Part shown: positions 18,229-27,032 of the stretch, one piece after another
How the letters are laid out: each line of letters begins with the position of its first letter
How positions within the stretch are numbered: the first letter of the stretch is position 1
DNA from: Dyadobacter sp. MSC1_007
GTDB lineage: Bacteria > Bacteroidota > Bacteroidia > Cytophagales > Spirosomataceae
DNA: 64,000 nucleotides
Assembly (NCBI RefSeq): GCF_023667495.1
Contig: NZ_JAMOZL010000006.1
Coordinates: 248,001-312,000 of the forward strand
Reading direction: 5' to 3'
Made by a program: the position numbers and the translations under genes
Notes under the pieces: generated by a model
Told to the model about the DNA's origin: nothing
The model's database searches: none
Seen by the model: the letters and a program-made list of their open reading frames with translations, nothing else

Positions 18229-19359
18229 ATGGAAACGATAACAAAAAGTATTCTTGACCCCGTCACCATCCACGGCCGCTCCCTGGCCAACCGGCTGGTG
18301 GTGGCTCCCATGACAAGATGGAGCGCAACGGACGCAGGTGTTCCCACAGATGAAATGGCGGATTATTACGCTGCATTTGCCCGCGGCGGATTCGGGATGA
18401 TCATTACTGAAGGGACTTATACAGACGATTTGTTCAGCCGGTCAGACGGCAATCAGCCGGGGATGGTCACTGACGAGCATTTAGAGGGTTGGAAGCAAGT
18501 GGTAAGCAGAGTTCACGAGTCGGGCGCGCTGATCATAAGCCAACTGATGCACGGAGGCGCACTTTCACAGTTCAGTGACGACACGATCGCGCCATCGGCA
18601 GTGCAACCTTTGGGCGTGCGGACGCCGGAAAGGAACGGGCCAACCGGTCCATTTCCGATGCCCCGAGAAATGACTGCCAACGATTTTGAAGGAGTGAAGC
18701 AAGGATACGTTCAAGCGGCATTGCTGGCTGTGAAAGCTGGTTTCGATGGCGTCGAGATCCATGCGGCCAATGGTTACCTCTTCGATCAGTTCATTACCCC
18801 GCACACAAATCTACGTACCGACGCTTACGGCGGGAATGCGCGCAATCGGCTGCGGTTCCTGATGGAAGTTTACGCTGCATTGAAAGCCGTGGTACCCTCT
18901 ACTTTTATCGTCGGGATCCGCGTTTCGGAAAGCAAGGTAAACGATCTTACTTACCGCTGGCCGGGCGGACCGGATACTGCACGTGAGATTTTTAGTGTGC
19001 TTGCCGAAATTTCGCCTGATTATCTGCATATCGCGGCCGAAGGTGGCCGATGGGACCGTGAAGCACTTTATCCGGACGGTTCTTCTTCTACCGGCATTGC
19101 CAAAAGTCTGTTAACATCGCCCGTGATCGCGAATGGCGGAATGCACGATGTCCAGTTGGCAAAATCGCTGCTGAATAGCGGTCAGGCTGACCTTGTTTCG
19201 ATAGGCCGGGCCGCAATAGCCAATCCCGACTGGCCACGCCGGATCGCGGAGGGAAAGCCTGTTGTCCCGTTTTTCAAGGAGCTGATCAAGCCCAGCCTTA
19301 CTTTGGCACACACCAAACGGGTGCTGACCAAATATCAAGCGCCGTGCGAAGTAGTCTGA
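18229..19359 (+). CDS. Old Yellow Enzyme family NADH:flavin oxidoreductase (alkene reductase)
   Basis: A 376-residue FMN-dependent TIM-barrel enzyme. Family features in order: 'NRLVVAPMTRW' at the N-terminus, 'QLMHGG' around residue 105, the active-site/substrate segment 'HAANGYLFDQFITPHTNLRTDAYGG' around residues 178-202, and 'SIGRAAIANPDWP' near the C-terminus binding the FMN phosphate. It lacks the C-terminal Fe-S and NAD(P) domains of 2,4-dienoyl-CoA reductase, so it is a single-domain ene-reductase that reduces activated C=C bonds of electrophiles with NAD(P)H. The upstream Crp/Fnr gene suggests induction by an electrophile or redox signal. Confidence 0.94.
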   Translation: METITKSILDPVTIHGRSLANRLVVAPMTRWSATDAGVPTDEMADYYAAFARGGFGMIITEGTYTDDLFSRSDGNQPGMVTDEHLEGWKQVVSRVHESGALIISQLMHGGALSQFSDDTIAPSAVQPLGVRTPERNGPTGPFPMPREMTANDFEGVKQGYVQAALLAVKAGFDGVEIHAANGYLFDQFITPHTNLRTDAYGGNARNRLRFLMEVYAALKAVVPSTFIVGIRVSESKVNDLTYRWPGGPDTAREIFSVLAEISPDYLHIAAEGGRWDREALYPDGSSSTGIAKSLLTSPVIANGGMHDVQLAKSLLNSGQADLVSIGRAAIANPDWPRRIAEGKPVVPFFKELIKPSLTLAHTKRVLTKYQAPCEVV

Positions 19360-19361
19360 TA

Positions 19362-21293
19362 TCATTTCACTGCGAAATCGGGCCGTTCGAAGACTTCTTT
19401 GACCGGCCGGGTTTCGATCCACAAGATCTTATCCAGCGACGGGTCATAATAGCGTGCGAGCATTCCTTTCAATAATACCACTGTTTTGACTTCCTCTTTC
19501 AGCGGGATAAGGTTGCTGCTGGCGCCGTAAACTTGCCTGAAACCGTCCAGTAAATAAGGCTCGTTTTTCAATCTCGTTAAGTCGAATGCGCTTGCATCGA
19601 TAAACTCTATGTTGCCTTTTACCAGGGCCGGTGGCGGGGTATCGCGGTGTAGCGGAAATGTGAGGTAAACGATTTCCGAGCAAATGCTATTCGTTTGAAG
19701 CAGGCGGCGTTCCTGGGCTTGGCTCAAAATGTAAGGGTAACCTCTGAAAGCTTCATTAATATCCTTGTGCGTTGCCTCTTTTCCGTCGAGGTACAACTTT
19801 GTTTCCCCAACATAACCTACCAGGTCCTTTTTCCGGTCGAAGTAGCCGGTTTTGTACAAAGTAAGGACATCCTTAGGAAAGCGATGGGTTTCACGGAACT
19901 CGACTTTTAGCCGGTTTTCGGCTACGAATGGCGGAAGTTCTTTAAGTAAATAGGTTTTTAATTCCGCCCTGGTACGAGCAGGTTTGTAATGGCCATAAAA
20001 TGCATTGGACGGAATGTAATAGTGGCCAAATCTCTCACTCGGCTGACCTTCTTTGTTTAGAAAATTAATACCAAATCCATCGCCAAATGCATAGTCGCTC
20101 TGGTACGATTTCCCCGTCACGAATGGAACGAATTTCCCGCCATCGTAACTCAAACTGTAAGTGTGCATTACACCTTTTTCTCCTTTCGAGGCAACTTCCT
20201 GGAAATAGAATCCGTCGGCATCGGTCTGGATTGTACGTATGTAACGCTCGTCGTGCGATAGTTTTAGTGGAAGGTTGGCTATGGGCTTGCCCGTTTGTGC
20301 ATCCAGGAGAAGTCCGGCGATATGTAAAATTCCCTTCGGCGCTTTTTTGCTCCCTTCGGCGCTGTTCATGTAGACCATGCGCGGCTTCTTGCTAACCACT
20401 TGAGGAAGCTCATTCCGGAATGCGGCCAGCAGCAATGCCAGCAACGGCAGCGAGAACCAGAAGCAGGCGAGCAATATCCTCGGGCTCCTCGTCTTGTTCA
20501 TCATTACGATCCTTTTTTTCAATGAAAGGTAGCCAAACTGATGTGCGAGCCGGAATTCTGGTCCCATTGCCGTTTTGAGGAGCAGGTATTGATATGCCTT
20601 CGTGTCGGCATGGTTTTCAAGAACTTTCTCGTCGGCGATATATTCCAGGTTTTGGCGGATTGCGTGGCTGAGCTTCCAGGCGAAAGGGTTGTACCAGTTC
20701 AAAATGCAAACGAGCTCGGCCCACAGCACGTCAACGGTGTGGCGCTGGGTAACGTGGATATATTCATGTAAAATAATATCCTGCAATTCCACAACATCGT
20801 GCATCGCAGGGTTGTAGAATATGGATTTGCCGAATGAGAACGGCGTAAGTTGCTGATCGAAATGATAAATCCTGACATCGCCTTCGTCGGAAACTAGGCG
20901 CGATTGCCTCTTAATTTTGATCAGGGAGAGAATATGGAAACCAAATCTTAGCAACATCACTGCCATCCCGGTTATCAGAACAATGAAAATCCAGTCGACC
21001 GAAGCGGTCGGTTCCATCGGAGCGTCGCCAGGGGCTATATATGCAGGTGCGGCAGGCGCGGCGCTTAGAGTTGGTATTTTTTGAATGACGACATATGAGA
21101 TAGCTTCTTTATTTGTTTCGACGAGATTACCAATGTCGACCAGCGGAACCACGAAGCATAGTGCGGAGTAAAAAAAGAGGTACCAGCGGTTCCGTTGGTA
21201 AAATGTAAGCCGTCGGAGGACGAGCTCATAGAAAAGGGTTACGACAGCAAGGCTGATGGACAATTTGAGCAGATAATCCGGTAATGGCGCCAT
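19362..21293 (-). CDS. M56 family (BlaR1-like) membrane metallopeptidase with extra C-terminal domain
   Basis: A 643-residue sensor-type peptidase. Membrane helices lie at ~8-25, ~38-54, ~101-125 and ~275-295. The zinc site HEYIH is at 176-180, with the third-ligand region 'NLEYIADEKVL' around residue 217. After the last helix comes a carboxypeptidase-regulatory-like domain ('HIAGLLLDAQTGKPIANLPLKL') and a ~250-residue domain of unknown function, instead of the penicillin-binding sensor of BlaR1. In the BlaR1 model, signal binding activates cleavage of the BlaI repressor. Its blaI-type partner is 12 bp upstream, so the two form an operon. Confidence 0.9.
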   Translation of the reverse strand: MAPLPDYLLKLSISLAVVTLFYELVLRRLTFYQRNRWYLFFYSALCFVVPLVDIGNLVETNKEAISYVVIQKIPTLSAAPAAPAYIAPGDAPMEPTASVDWIFIVLITGMAVMLLRFGFHILSLIKIKRQSRLVSDEGDVRIYHFDQQLTPFSFGKSIFYNPAMHDVVELQDIILHEYIHVTQRHTVDVLWAELVCILNWYNPFAWKLSHAIRQNLEYIADEKVLENHADTKAYQYLLLKTAMGPEFRLAHQFGYLSLKKRIVMMNKTRSPRILLACFWFSLPLLALLLAAFRNELPQVVSKKPRMVYMNSAEGSKKAPKGILHIAGLLLDAQTGKPIANLPLKLSHDERYIRTIQTDADGFYFQEVASKGEKGVMHTYSLSYDGGKFVPFVTGKSYQSDYAFGDGFGINFLNKEGQPSERFGHYYIPSNAFYGHYKPARTRAELKTYLLKELPPFVAENRLKVEFRETHRFPKDVLTLYKTGYFDRKKDLVGYVGETKLYLDGKEATHKDINEAFRGYPYILSQAQERRLLQTNSICSEIVYLTFPLHRDTPPPALVKGNIEFIDASAFDLTRLKNEPYLLDGFRQVYGASSNLIPLKEEVKTVVLLKGMLARYYDPSLDKILWIETRPVKEVFERPDFAVK

Positions 21294-21305
21294 GGTAATG
21301 CTGGT

Positions 21306-21671
21306 TTATTCTTGATTTTTACCTTCAATCAATCCAATAATTTCTTTGAGCTCTTCGGCCGATATTTTATTCTTTTGGGCAAAAAAGCTGACCAGCTCTT
21401 TGTAGGAATTTTCAAAATAGTCTTTGACGACATTTCCCATAAACTTTTGTTTGTAAGCTTCTTCGGAAATCGCCGGTGCATACAAATAGGCGTTTCCAAT
21501 CAGCCTGCTGGTCAGGTATCCTTTCTTTTCGAGGTTTTTGACGGTCGAAGCGAGCGTAGTATAAGGTGGGACGGGAGGTGACATGGCGGCCATAAACGAC
21601 TTGACGATGCCTTCACCCGTTTTCCAGATCGCCAGCATGGCTTCTTCTTCCTGAGGCGTTAATTTCTCCAT
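21306..21671 (-). CDS. BlaI/MecI/CopY family transcriptional repressor
   Basis: A 121-residue winged-helix repressor. The N-terminus 'LTPQEEEAMLAIWKTGEGIVKSFMAAM' and 'YTTLASTVKNLEKKGYLTSRLIGNAYLYAP' are the family's DNA-binding region, and the C-terminal ~50 residues are the dimerisation helices ('ELVSFFAQKNKISAEELKEIIGLIEGK'). It should repress its own operon with the M56 peptidase until cleaved. Overlapping palindromes with TACGAA/TTCGTA arms lie just upstream of its start and are the likely operator. Confidence 0.94.
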   Translation of the reverse strand: MEKLTPQEEEAMLAIWKTGEGIVKSFMAAMSPPVPPYTTLASTVKNLEKKGYLTSRLIGNAYLYAPAISEEAYKQKFMGNVVKDYFENSYKELVSFFAQKNKISAEELKEIIGLIEGKNQE

Positions 21672-21683
21672 TAATACGATGTT

Positions 21684-21708
21684 TTCGTAAGTCTACGAAT
21701 ATTTCGTA
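21684..21708. promoter_or_regulatory. probable BlaI-type operator (overlapping palindromes)
   Basis: TTCGTA (21684-21689), TACGAA (21694-21699) and TTCGTA (21703-21708) form two perfect inverted repeats sharing the central arm, with 4-bp and 3-bp spacers. They begin 13 bp upstream of the repressor start on the minus strand. Position and symmetry suit a BlaI dimer binding site; the exact consensus in this group is my inference. Confidence 0.6.
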
Positions 21709-21710
21709 AT

Positions 21711-21730
21711 TAAGCAAAATGTTTTGCTTA
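21711..21730. repeat. 9-bp perfect inverted repeat between regulator genes
   Basis: TAAGCAAAA and TTTTGCTTA are separated by TG. It lies between the blaI-type start and the stop of the downstream-facing response regulator gene. It is AT-rich with no T-run, so it could be a weak terminator for the response regulator or a second operator. Confidence 0.5.
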
Positions 21731-21757
21731 AAATTTAAAAGAGAGAAAAAACGGATG

Positions 21758-22405
21758 TCAAATCCCGGGGTTCTGGCTTTTGTAGAATTGCACTTTTTTG
21801 AACATTTCAATGAGCGTTGTCACTTTCAATTTTTCAAAAATGCGTGCTTTGTAGGTGCTTACCGAGCTTTCGGTCAGATTGAGTTTGATCGCTATTTCTT
21901 TGGTCCAATAACCTTCGATCAGCATATCCATTACTTCGAGTTCGCGTTGGGAAAGATGTTCCAGCGGATTTTCACCATTTGGCTTGTTGTCGAGGGTGTT
22001 TCGCAGCAGTTGCTGCTGGACCGCCAGGCTGATGTAGTTACCAGCGTCGAGCATGGATAGGATTGCTTTGCGGATCTCGTCCTGGGAAGCATTTTTAGAA
22101 AGGAAACCATTGGCACCTGCCTTGATGTAATGCAGTGCATAAATCTCTTCTTCCAGGCTGGAAAAAATCATGATCAGTACCCTGGGCTGTACTTCGCGGA
22201 TTTTCGGGATCATATTGAAACCTTCACCGTCGGGAATATTGATGTCCAGGATGACCAGATCTACCGGTTGGCGGGCAAGTTGTGACAAGGTTTCGGTGAA
22301 TGACCCGGCCTCATGGACAGTCACTGGCTTTAATAAATCCAGAATTAAGAATCGGGTGGCTAGCCTGACAATCGCATGGTCTTCAACCAGTAAGATTTGT
22401 TTCAT
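21758..22405 (-). CDS. NarL/FixJ-type response regulator (LuxR HTH), orphan
   Basis: A 215-residue protein with a receiver domain (residues 1-120) and a LuxR-type helix-turn-helix (~150-208). The receiver has 'VEDH', phospho-acceptor Asp in 'LVILDINIP' and the conserved Lys in 'GFLSKNAS'; the DNA-binding part reads 'LSQRELEVMDMLIEGYWTKEIAIKLNLTESSVSTYKARIFEKL'. All phosphorylation residues are present. No histidine kinase is adjacent. A close paralogue is transcribed divergently 369 bp away (22775-23404). Confidence 0.93.
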   Translation of the reverse strand: MKQILLVEDHAIVRLATRFLILDLLKPVTVHEAGSFTETLSQLARQPVDLVILDINIPDGEGFNMIPKIREVQPRVLIMIFSSLEEEIYALHYIKAGANGFLSKNASQDEIRKAILSMLDAGNYISLAVQQQLLRNTLDNKPNGENPLEHLSQRELEVMDMLIEGYWTKEIAIKLNLTESSVSTYKARIFEKLKVTTLIEMFKKVQFYKSQNPGI

Positions 22406-22774
22406 TTGATTAGGAGGACTTTTACCTGGGAACCGCTAGTAATATCTGAATGTAATTGGTCATCAAATTAATTACAACAAATATTAGCCAAGTCTCCTGA
22501 TATATGACATACAATTTATTTAACGACCTGTACAAGTTTACGGCTTATTGGTGTGTTCGACAAAAAATCAGGATAACAATTCCATAAATAAATAACGTGC
22601 TTCAGGAAAATGCGCCAACGTATGAGAGATTCAACGAAAATCATTGCAAAAACCATTATTCTGCCGGTAAACGACACTAAAAGTTAGTGAATCAAATTTA
22701 TTCTAGCATAAATCAATTTACTTTGCGGTATAACGTAGTTGTAATATTACATTCCGCTTGCCCAACTCACTCTT
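22406..22774. other. 369-bp AT-rich divergent intergenic region
   Basis: This gap separates two divergently transcribed paralogous response regulators and must hold both promoters. It is clearly more AT-rich than its flanks. I see a perfect 12-bp palindrome at 22740-22751 and the near-consensus string TACTTTG at 22719-22725. A 27-codon frame (22504-22587) has no supporting feature. No RNA gene is recognised. Confidence 0.5.
22740..22751. promoter_or_regulatory. 12-bp palindrome upstream of response regulator
   Basis: TGTAATATTACA is a perfect palindrome ending 23 bp before the ATG at 22775. LuxR-type response regulators bind short palindromes and often autoregulate, so it is a candidate operator for one of the two flanking regulators. 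Confidence 0.4.
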
Positions 22775-23404
22775 ATGAAAATATTGATCATTGAAGATGA
22801 ACCTTTGACCGTATTAGGGTTGAAACAGAAAATCGGTGAGATCAATCCAATAGCATTAATAGAAGCGACTCCAACAGTCGAAACAGCTCTGACCTTGATG
22901 GACCAGAATGCATTTCAGCTGATTATACTGGACATCGACATTAAAGGCCGGGCTGGTGCGAGTTCCGTTGAACGATTGAAGGCCCGTCAGCCCCAGACCG
23001 CTGTTCTGATCATTACAGACCTTGATGAGGAAGTCTACGGACTGCATTACATCAATGCCGGCGCCGACGGTTTTATGTCGAAACTTGCTCCGTCCGCCAG
23101 ATTTGACGAAGCGATCCGCGCGATGATGGTAATGGGTAAGTATGTCAGCAGCAATTTGCAGCAGATGATTATTCAGGAATTCCAGGAGCAACGTTCATCC
23201 AGGTACGTGAATCCGCTGATGAACATTTCCGACCGCGAAAAACAGGTGATGACCTTTCTGATCGACGGCAAATCGACGAGCGAGATCGCTTCAATGCTCA
23301 ACATTAACAGGACCACGGTAGGCACCCACAAAATGCGGATCCTCAAAAAAATGCAGGTAAGCAGTTTGATTAAGCTGATTGAGAAGGTTACGATGCTTAG
23401 TTGA
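22775..23404 (+). CDS. NarL/FixJ-type response regulator (LuxR HTH), orphan paralogue
   Basis: A 209-residue regulator of the same build as the divergent neighbour. Both share the segment 'EE-YGLHYI-AGADGF-SK'. The receiver has 'IEDEP', Asp in 'LIILDIDIKG' and Lys in 'FMSKLA'; the helix-turn-helix is 'SDREKQVMTFLIDGKSTSEIASMLNINRTTVGTHKMRILKKM'. It has no adjacent kinase. The pair probably arose by local duplication. The gene is convergent with the DUF-type exported protein at 23490. Confidence 0.93.
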   Translation: MKILIIEDEPLTVLGLKQKIGEINPIALIEATPTVETALTLMDQNAFQLIILDIDIKGRAGASSVERLKARQPQTAVLIITDLDEEVYGLHYINAGADGFMSKLAPSARFDEAIRAMMVMGKYVSSNLQQMIIQEFQEQRSSRYVNPLMNISDREKQVMTFLIDGKSTSEIASMLNINRTTVGTHKMRILKKMQVSSLIKLIEKVTMLS

Positions 23405-23436
23405 GGGACTAAGGAGGAGGGAGCAAGGGAGGAGGG

Positions 23437-23469
23437 AAAAAAAATAGCGTTGCTGTTGACAACGCTATT
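23437..23469 (-). terminator. intrinsic terminator, minus strand
   Basis: AATAGCGTTG (23443-23452) pairs with CAACGCTATT (23460-23469) around a 7-nt loop. Read on the minus strand the hairpin is followed by eight Ts (23444-23437). It terminates the gene ending at 23490. Confidence 0.85.
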
Positions 23470-23489
23470 GGCTATGGTTCGTATAACGA

Positions 23490-24206
23490 CTATTTGGTTG
23501 GCTTTTTGAAAATAGCGGCGTCTACCGGCGCATTTACTGATATTTTATTGGTAATGAATGACATAGTGCCCATTTGAGGATTGCTGATCTCCATCGTGTT
23601 CGCAAACTTGACGCCATCTACTTCTTTGTAATCGGACAGGTCAATCTCCCCGTCCTGACCGTTCATGGATACCTTTATTTTGGAGAGCAGGTATGTGTTT
23701 GCGTCTACAAACTGGTCAGTTACCTGTCCGTCTTTCGACGTAACCTTCATGTGGAAAACGTCTGTTTTATTGGCTGTTTCCTTACCCACAAGCTCAACTT
23801 TGTTTCCTTTTTCCTTATAGCCGACCATTCCTCCGAACGGATCCAGCGAGCTGAGCTGCTGTTTCAGTTGGTCATCGGGCATATCTTCCGGCTCACCGGT
23901 GCCGCCCATCATCGTCGGCCGGATCATCCAGCCTTTGGAATCGTCGACGACCTGGATCATCGTGTTGCCCATTACAGTAGATTCATTGCGGACGGATTTT
24001 CCAACCACGAGCGTGGTTTTATTTGGAATTTCCATTCCTTGCACAGCCAGCGACCGCTCTACAACCAGCGTGTTAACTGCTTTTATTTTGTCCATTCCGC
24101 CTATTGCGGCAACATGTTTGTCTACAATTTCATCAACAGTCTGAGCGTAACTGGCGACCGACATCACTGCCGCTGCCATTGTCCAAATTAGTTTGTTTGT
24201 TTTCAT
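23490..24206 (-). CDS. exported LolA-like/outer-membrane lipoprotein-sorting-like protein
   Basis: A 238-residue protein with a cleavable signal peptide ('MKTNKLIWTMAAAVMSVASYAQ'). The mature part begins 'TVDEIVDKHVAAIGGMDKIKAVNTL', a pattern typical of Bacteroidota periplasmic proteins with a LolA/LppX-like fold, followed by beta strands ending 'ISVNAPVDAAIFKKPTK'. Such folds bind lipids or hydrophobic ligands. The frame extends to 24296, but the extension would overlap the TonB receptor gene and lacks a signal, so I chose the ATG at 24206. It lies 58 bp downstream of the TonB-dependent receptor on the same strand and is probably co-transcribed. A strong terminator follows. Confidence 0.75.
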   Translation of the reverse strand: MKTNKLIWTMAAAVMSVASYAQTVDEIVDKHVAAIGGMDKIKAVNTLVVERSLAVQGMEIPNKTTLVVGKSVRNESTVMGNTMIQVVDDSKGWMIRPTMMGGTGEPEDMPDDQLKQQLSSLDPFGGMVGYKEKGNKVELVGKETANKTDVFHMKVTSKDGQVTDQFVDANTYLLSKIKVSMNGQDGEIDLSDYKEVDGVKFANTMEISNPQMGTMSFITNKISVNAPVDAAIFKKPTK

Positions 24207-24264
24207 ACGGAGTTTTATTTGAGTTAATAAGGTGTATCCACTTAAAGCATGCATTGACGATTTA

Positions 24265-26823
24265 CTACCGGGGAGCATTACCGCCACCCTGGCCACCCGA
24301 CTGCTGCTGCCCGCCGCCTTCGCTTTTCACGTCATCGTTGTTGACGGATTTGGCCTTTCTTTTGGGGGCATCCATTGTCATTTTACCAATTTTGTAGGTA
24401 AATGTAAGGCGGAAGCCGCGGTTGTACATATACACATCGCTCACCTGATTGAACTGCAAAGAGGTCAGCTCTGTGTGCATTTTGAAACGTTTGCTCAGGA
24501 AGTTTTCGGCAGCAAGTCCGAGGCTGGCCTTTTTATTGGCAAATTCTTTTTTCACACCCACTGTATAAAACCCGAAACCGCCTTGCTTACCCTGTAATTG
24601 GATCTGCGTGCCCTGCATGAACCCGAAGGCCTGCGCTCCCCATCCGTTTCCAAATGTTGCCTGTGAGAATATACCACCGCTCACATTCACACCGTCGTTG
24701 TCGATTTCCTGCGCAAGTCCATTCTGGCCGATTGTCTGGCCGGTAAGTGTCGTATAGAACACGTTTGCAAACACCCCGAAATTAATTTTGGAAGTCGCTG
24801 CGATATTGGCAAAGATATTGGTCCCATAAGCGTGCTGCTTGCCGATGTTCTTGTAGGTAGTCACAATTGCACCTGCGAGGGTATCCGAAGGCTGGCGTAC
24901 CTGCGAAATCGCATTGTTGGTCACCCTGCCAAAGAACGTCGCATTCACATAGGTTTTTTTGATATTCTTGCTCAATCCTACTTCGAAGTTATTGGTCAGT
25001 TCAGGACGCAGCTCGGGATTACCGATCGTGATGTTCTGCGGGTTGGCCGAGTTGAAGTTCGGGTTCAGTTGTTGTAAGCCCGGACGTTGGATCCGGCGGT
25101 TATAACCCAGCTTCACGGTCGTTCCTTTGAACGTTTTCGACGCATTAACACTCGGCACGAGCACCCCGTAATTTCCTACACCCACTGTGCCTTCATTGGT
25201 GCTTGCATCGATAAATGTATGCTCGTACCGCAAACCGCCCTTAATAGTGTACCGTTTCTTGGTTGTATAAGTATAAGAAGAATAGGCAGCAGCAATGTTC
25301 TGATGGTAAGTAAGGTCACCGGCAGGCTGATCGGTTTCCGGTTTGAAATCACCAGTCGGCTCGGCGATCAGGAAACTGTATTTACTGGTTACTTCCCTGA
25401 AAATACCTTTTCCTCCGAATTCGAGCATCTGGTTTTTCTTAATGGGCGTCTGATAATCACTTTGGAAAGTGAATTCCTGATTAATGCTTTTGTTAAGGTT
25501 ACGCTGTCTGTTCGTGAGATCCTTTTCCTTGAATATATCAGCGTCGAAATCGTTGGTGAGGTCATTGCGGCTGTATAGGGTCGAAACGCTCCATTCTTGC
25601 TGAGGCTTGAAAGTATGAAGGTAATCAACGTTCACATCCACTGTTCCCGAAAGGTTTTTCGCATCTACATTCCGGGCTGAAAGCGCGTCGGGCGTTCCTG
25701 TCTTCATAAGCCGGGTTATCAGGTCCTGCTGATTGGAGAAGTTACGTACCCCGTATTTTACGCCGGCTGTAAGACTTTGGTTCTTGGCAATATCGTAGTC
25801 AAAGCCAAGATTATAATTTCCAAAGAGGCCGTGGCTCGATCCATCGCCAGTCTGGCGGGTGGTAGTAGTAACCCCTTCCACGGTGCTGGTTTGTTCCAGG
25901 CTGGTTTTCGTAACCGTATTGTACATTCCCCGACCGAATCCGCCGATCGTAAAACCTGCTTTTCCTTTACGGTAGCCGCCATTCAATGCCAGCATGGATC
26001 CGCGGTTACCTACGCCGGCGTCTACGTTCAGGTTAAGTCCTTGCAACGAGTTCTTTTTAGTAATGATATTAATGATACCACCTGATCCTTCCGCATCGTA
26101 TTTGGCTGACGGGCTGGTAATCACTTCCACACTTTTAATCTGATCGGCCGGAATTTGCTTTAATGCATCGGCCACGCTGTTCGCGATGATGGTACTGGGC
26201 TTGTTGTTGATCAGCACGCGGATATTCTGGCTGCCGCGCAGGGAAACGTTGCCGTCCAGGTCCACCGTCAGTAAAGGAACCTTACGCAGGATATCGGTAG
26301 CGTCACCGCCTTTTGCCGTAATGTCTTTTTCGGCATTATAAACGAGCCTGTCCACTTTTTCTTCGATCAATGCGCCCTGGCCGGTAACGGTTACCTCGTT
26401 GAGCGTTTTGGTGTTGGACGCCAGGCTTATCATCCCAAGGTCTACTTCCTGGCCTTTGGCCAACTTGATGTTATCGATCGTTTTGTTGCCATAGCCGATG
26501 AAAGAGAGCATCACTTTATAATCGCCTGCGGCTATTTTAGTAATCGCGAATTTTCCCTTTTCATCCGCCACAGTGCCGTCCACAGCCTGGCCGTTGCCTT
26601 TGCTGTACAATGCGATGCTGACGAATTCTATCGGTTTCGAAGAAGCGGAGTCGACGATGGAGCCTGAGATTTTCGATGATCCTTTGGGTGTCTGGTCGCC
26701 GGCGGTACCCGGTAGGGCTTTGGGCTTACTGCTGCCGCCTGACACCGGAAATTGTGCGAACACCGGGGATAGGAGGGAGCATGTAACAATAGCAGTGATT
26801 AGGAGAAGTTTGCTCATTTTCAT
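24265..26823 (-). CDS. TonB-dependent receptor/outer-membrane beta-barrel with CarboxypepD domain
   Basis: An 852-residue outer-membrane receptor. In order: signal peptide (residues 1-24), a carboxypeptidase-regulatory-like domain (~52-135, 'SKISGSIVDSASSKPIEFVSIALY'), a plug domain ('GGDATDILRKVPLLTVDLDGNVSLRGSQNIRVLINNKPS', then 'SVEVITSPSAKYDAEGSGGIINIITKK') and a large barrel. The C-terminus ends in an unusual Gly/Gln-rich tail (GGGQQQSGGQGGGNAPR) after the last strand. Typical substrates are peptides, metal chelates or glycans; no SusD partner is next to it. Start could be 26823 or the next Met at 26817. Confidence 0.92.
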   Translation of the reverse strand: MKMSKLLLITAIVTCSLLSPVFAQFPVSGGSSKPKALPGTAGDQTPKGSSKISGSIVDSASSKPIEFVSIALYSKGNGQAVDGTVADEKGKFAITKIAAGDYKVMLSFIGYGNKTIDNIKLAKGQEVDLGMISLASNTKTLNEVTVTGQGALIEEKVDRLVYNAEKDITAKGGDATDILRKVPLLTVDLDGNVSLRGSQNIRVLINNKPSTIIANSVADALKQIPADQIKSVEVITSPSAKYDAEGSGGIINIITKKNSLQGLNLNVDAGVGNRGSMLALNGGYRKGKAGFTIGGFGRGMYNTVTKTSLEQTSTVEGVTTTTRQTGDGSSHGLFGNYNLGFDYDIAKNQSLTAGVKYGVRNFSNQQDLITRLMKTGTPDALSARNVDAKNLSGTVDVNVDYLHTFKPQQEWSVSTLYSRNDLTNDFDADIFKEKDLTNRQRNLNKSINQEFTFQSDYQTPIKKNQMLEFGGKGIFREVTSKYSFLIAEPTGDFKPETDQPAGDLTYHQNIAAAYSSYTYTTKKRYTIKGGLRYEHTFIDASTNEGTVGVGNYGVLVPSVNASKTFKGTTVKLGYNRRIQRPGLQQLNPNFNSANPQNITIGNPELRPELTNNFEVGLSKNIKKTYVNATFFGRVTNNAISQVRQPSDTLAGAIVTTYKNIGKQHAYGTNIFANIAATSKINFGVFANVFYTTLTGQTIGQNGLAQEIDNDGVNVSGGIFSQATFGNGWGAQAFGFMQGTQIQLQGKQGGFGFYTVGVKKEFANKKASLGLAAENFLSKRFKMHTELTSLQFNQVSDVYMYNRGFRLTFTYKIGKMTMDAPKRKAKSVNNDDVKSEGGGQQQSGGQGGGNAPR

Positions 26824-27006
26824 GGTTTCGTAATTAACGCAACAAAAATGCCGTGCAAACAGCTAACCGGAAAGTAAATTATGACAAAGGCTGAAATAAG
26901 CCGGATGGACGAATGGTATCTGCCGATAGACGATTTCACCATGGCACCCGGAACAGCCAGCGGGACATCTATCTGATTGCGATGATAATGGCACCAAATA
27001 CTAAGA

Positions 27007-27019
27007 AAAACCGTCAACT
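27007..27019 (+). promoter_or_regulatory. shared 13-bp motif, copy 1
   Basis: AAAACCGTCAACT occurs here, upstream of the propeller kinase, and again exactly at 31016-31028, upstream of a small lipoprotein gene. The two copies flank the kinase-LytTR operon, so a LytTR binding role is possible but unproven. Confidence 0.4.
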
Positions 27020-27032
27020 TACTGAACGGTTT
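27008..27032. repeat. 7-bp inverted repeat in front of the propeller kinase
   Basis: AAACCGT (27008-27014) and ACGGTTT (27026-27032) form a perfect inverted repeat with an 11-bp spacer. It overlaps the first possible TTG start (27031), which argues that translation begins further downstream. Confidence 0.5.

Noticed and set aside
22504..22587. Small 27-codon gene in the AT-rich intergenic region
   Set aside because: No signal, conserved motif or promoter supports it; chance opening in AT-rich DNA is likely.
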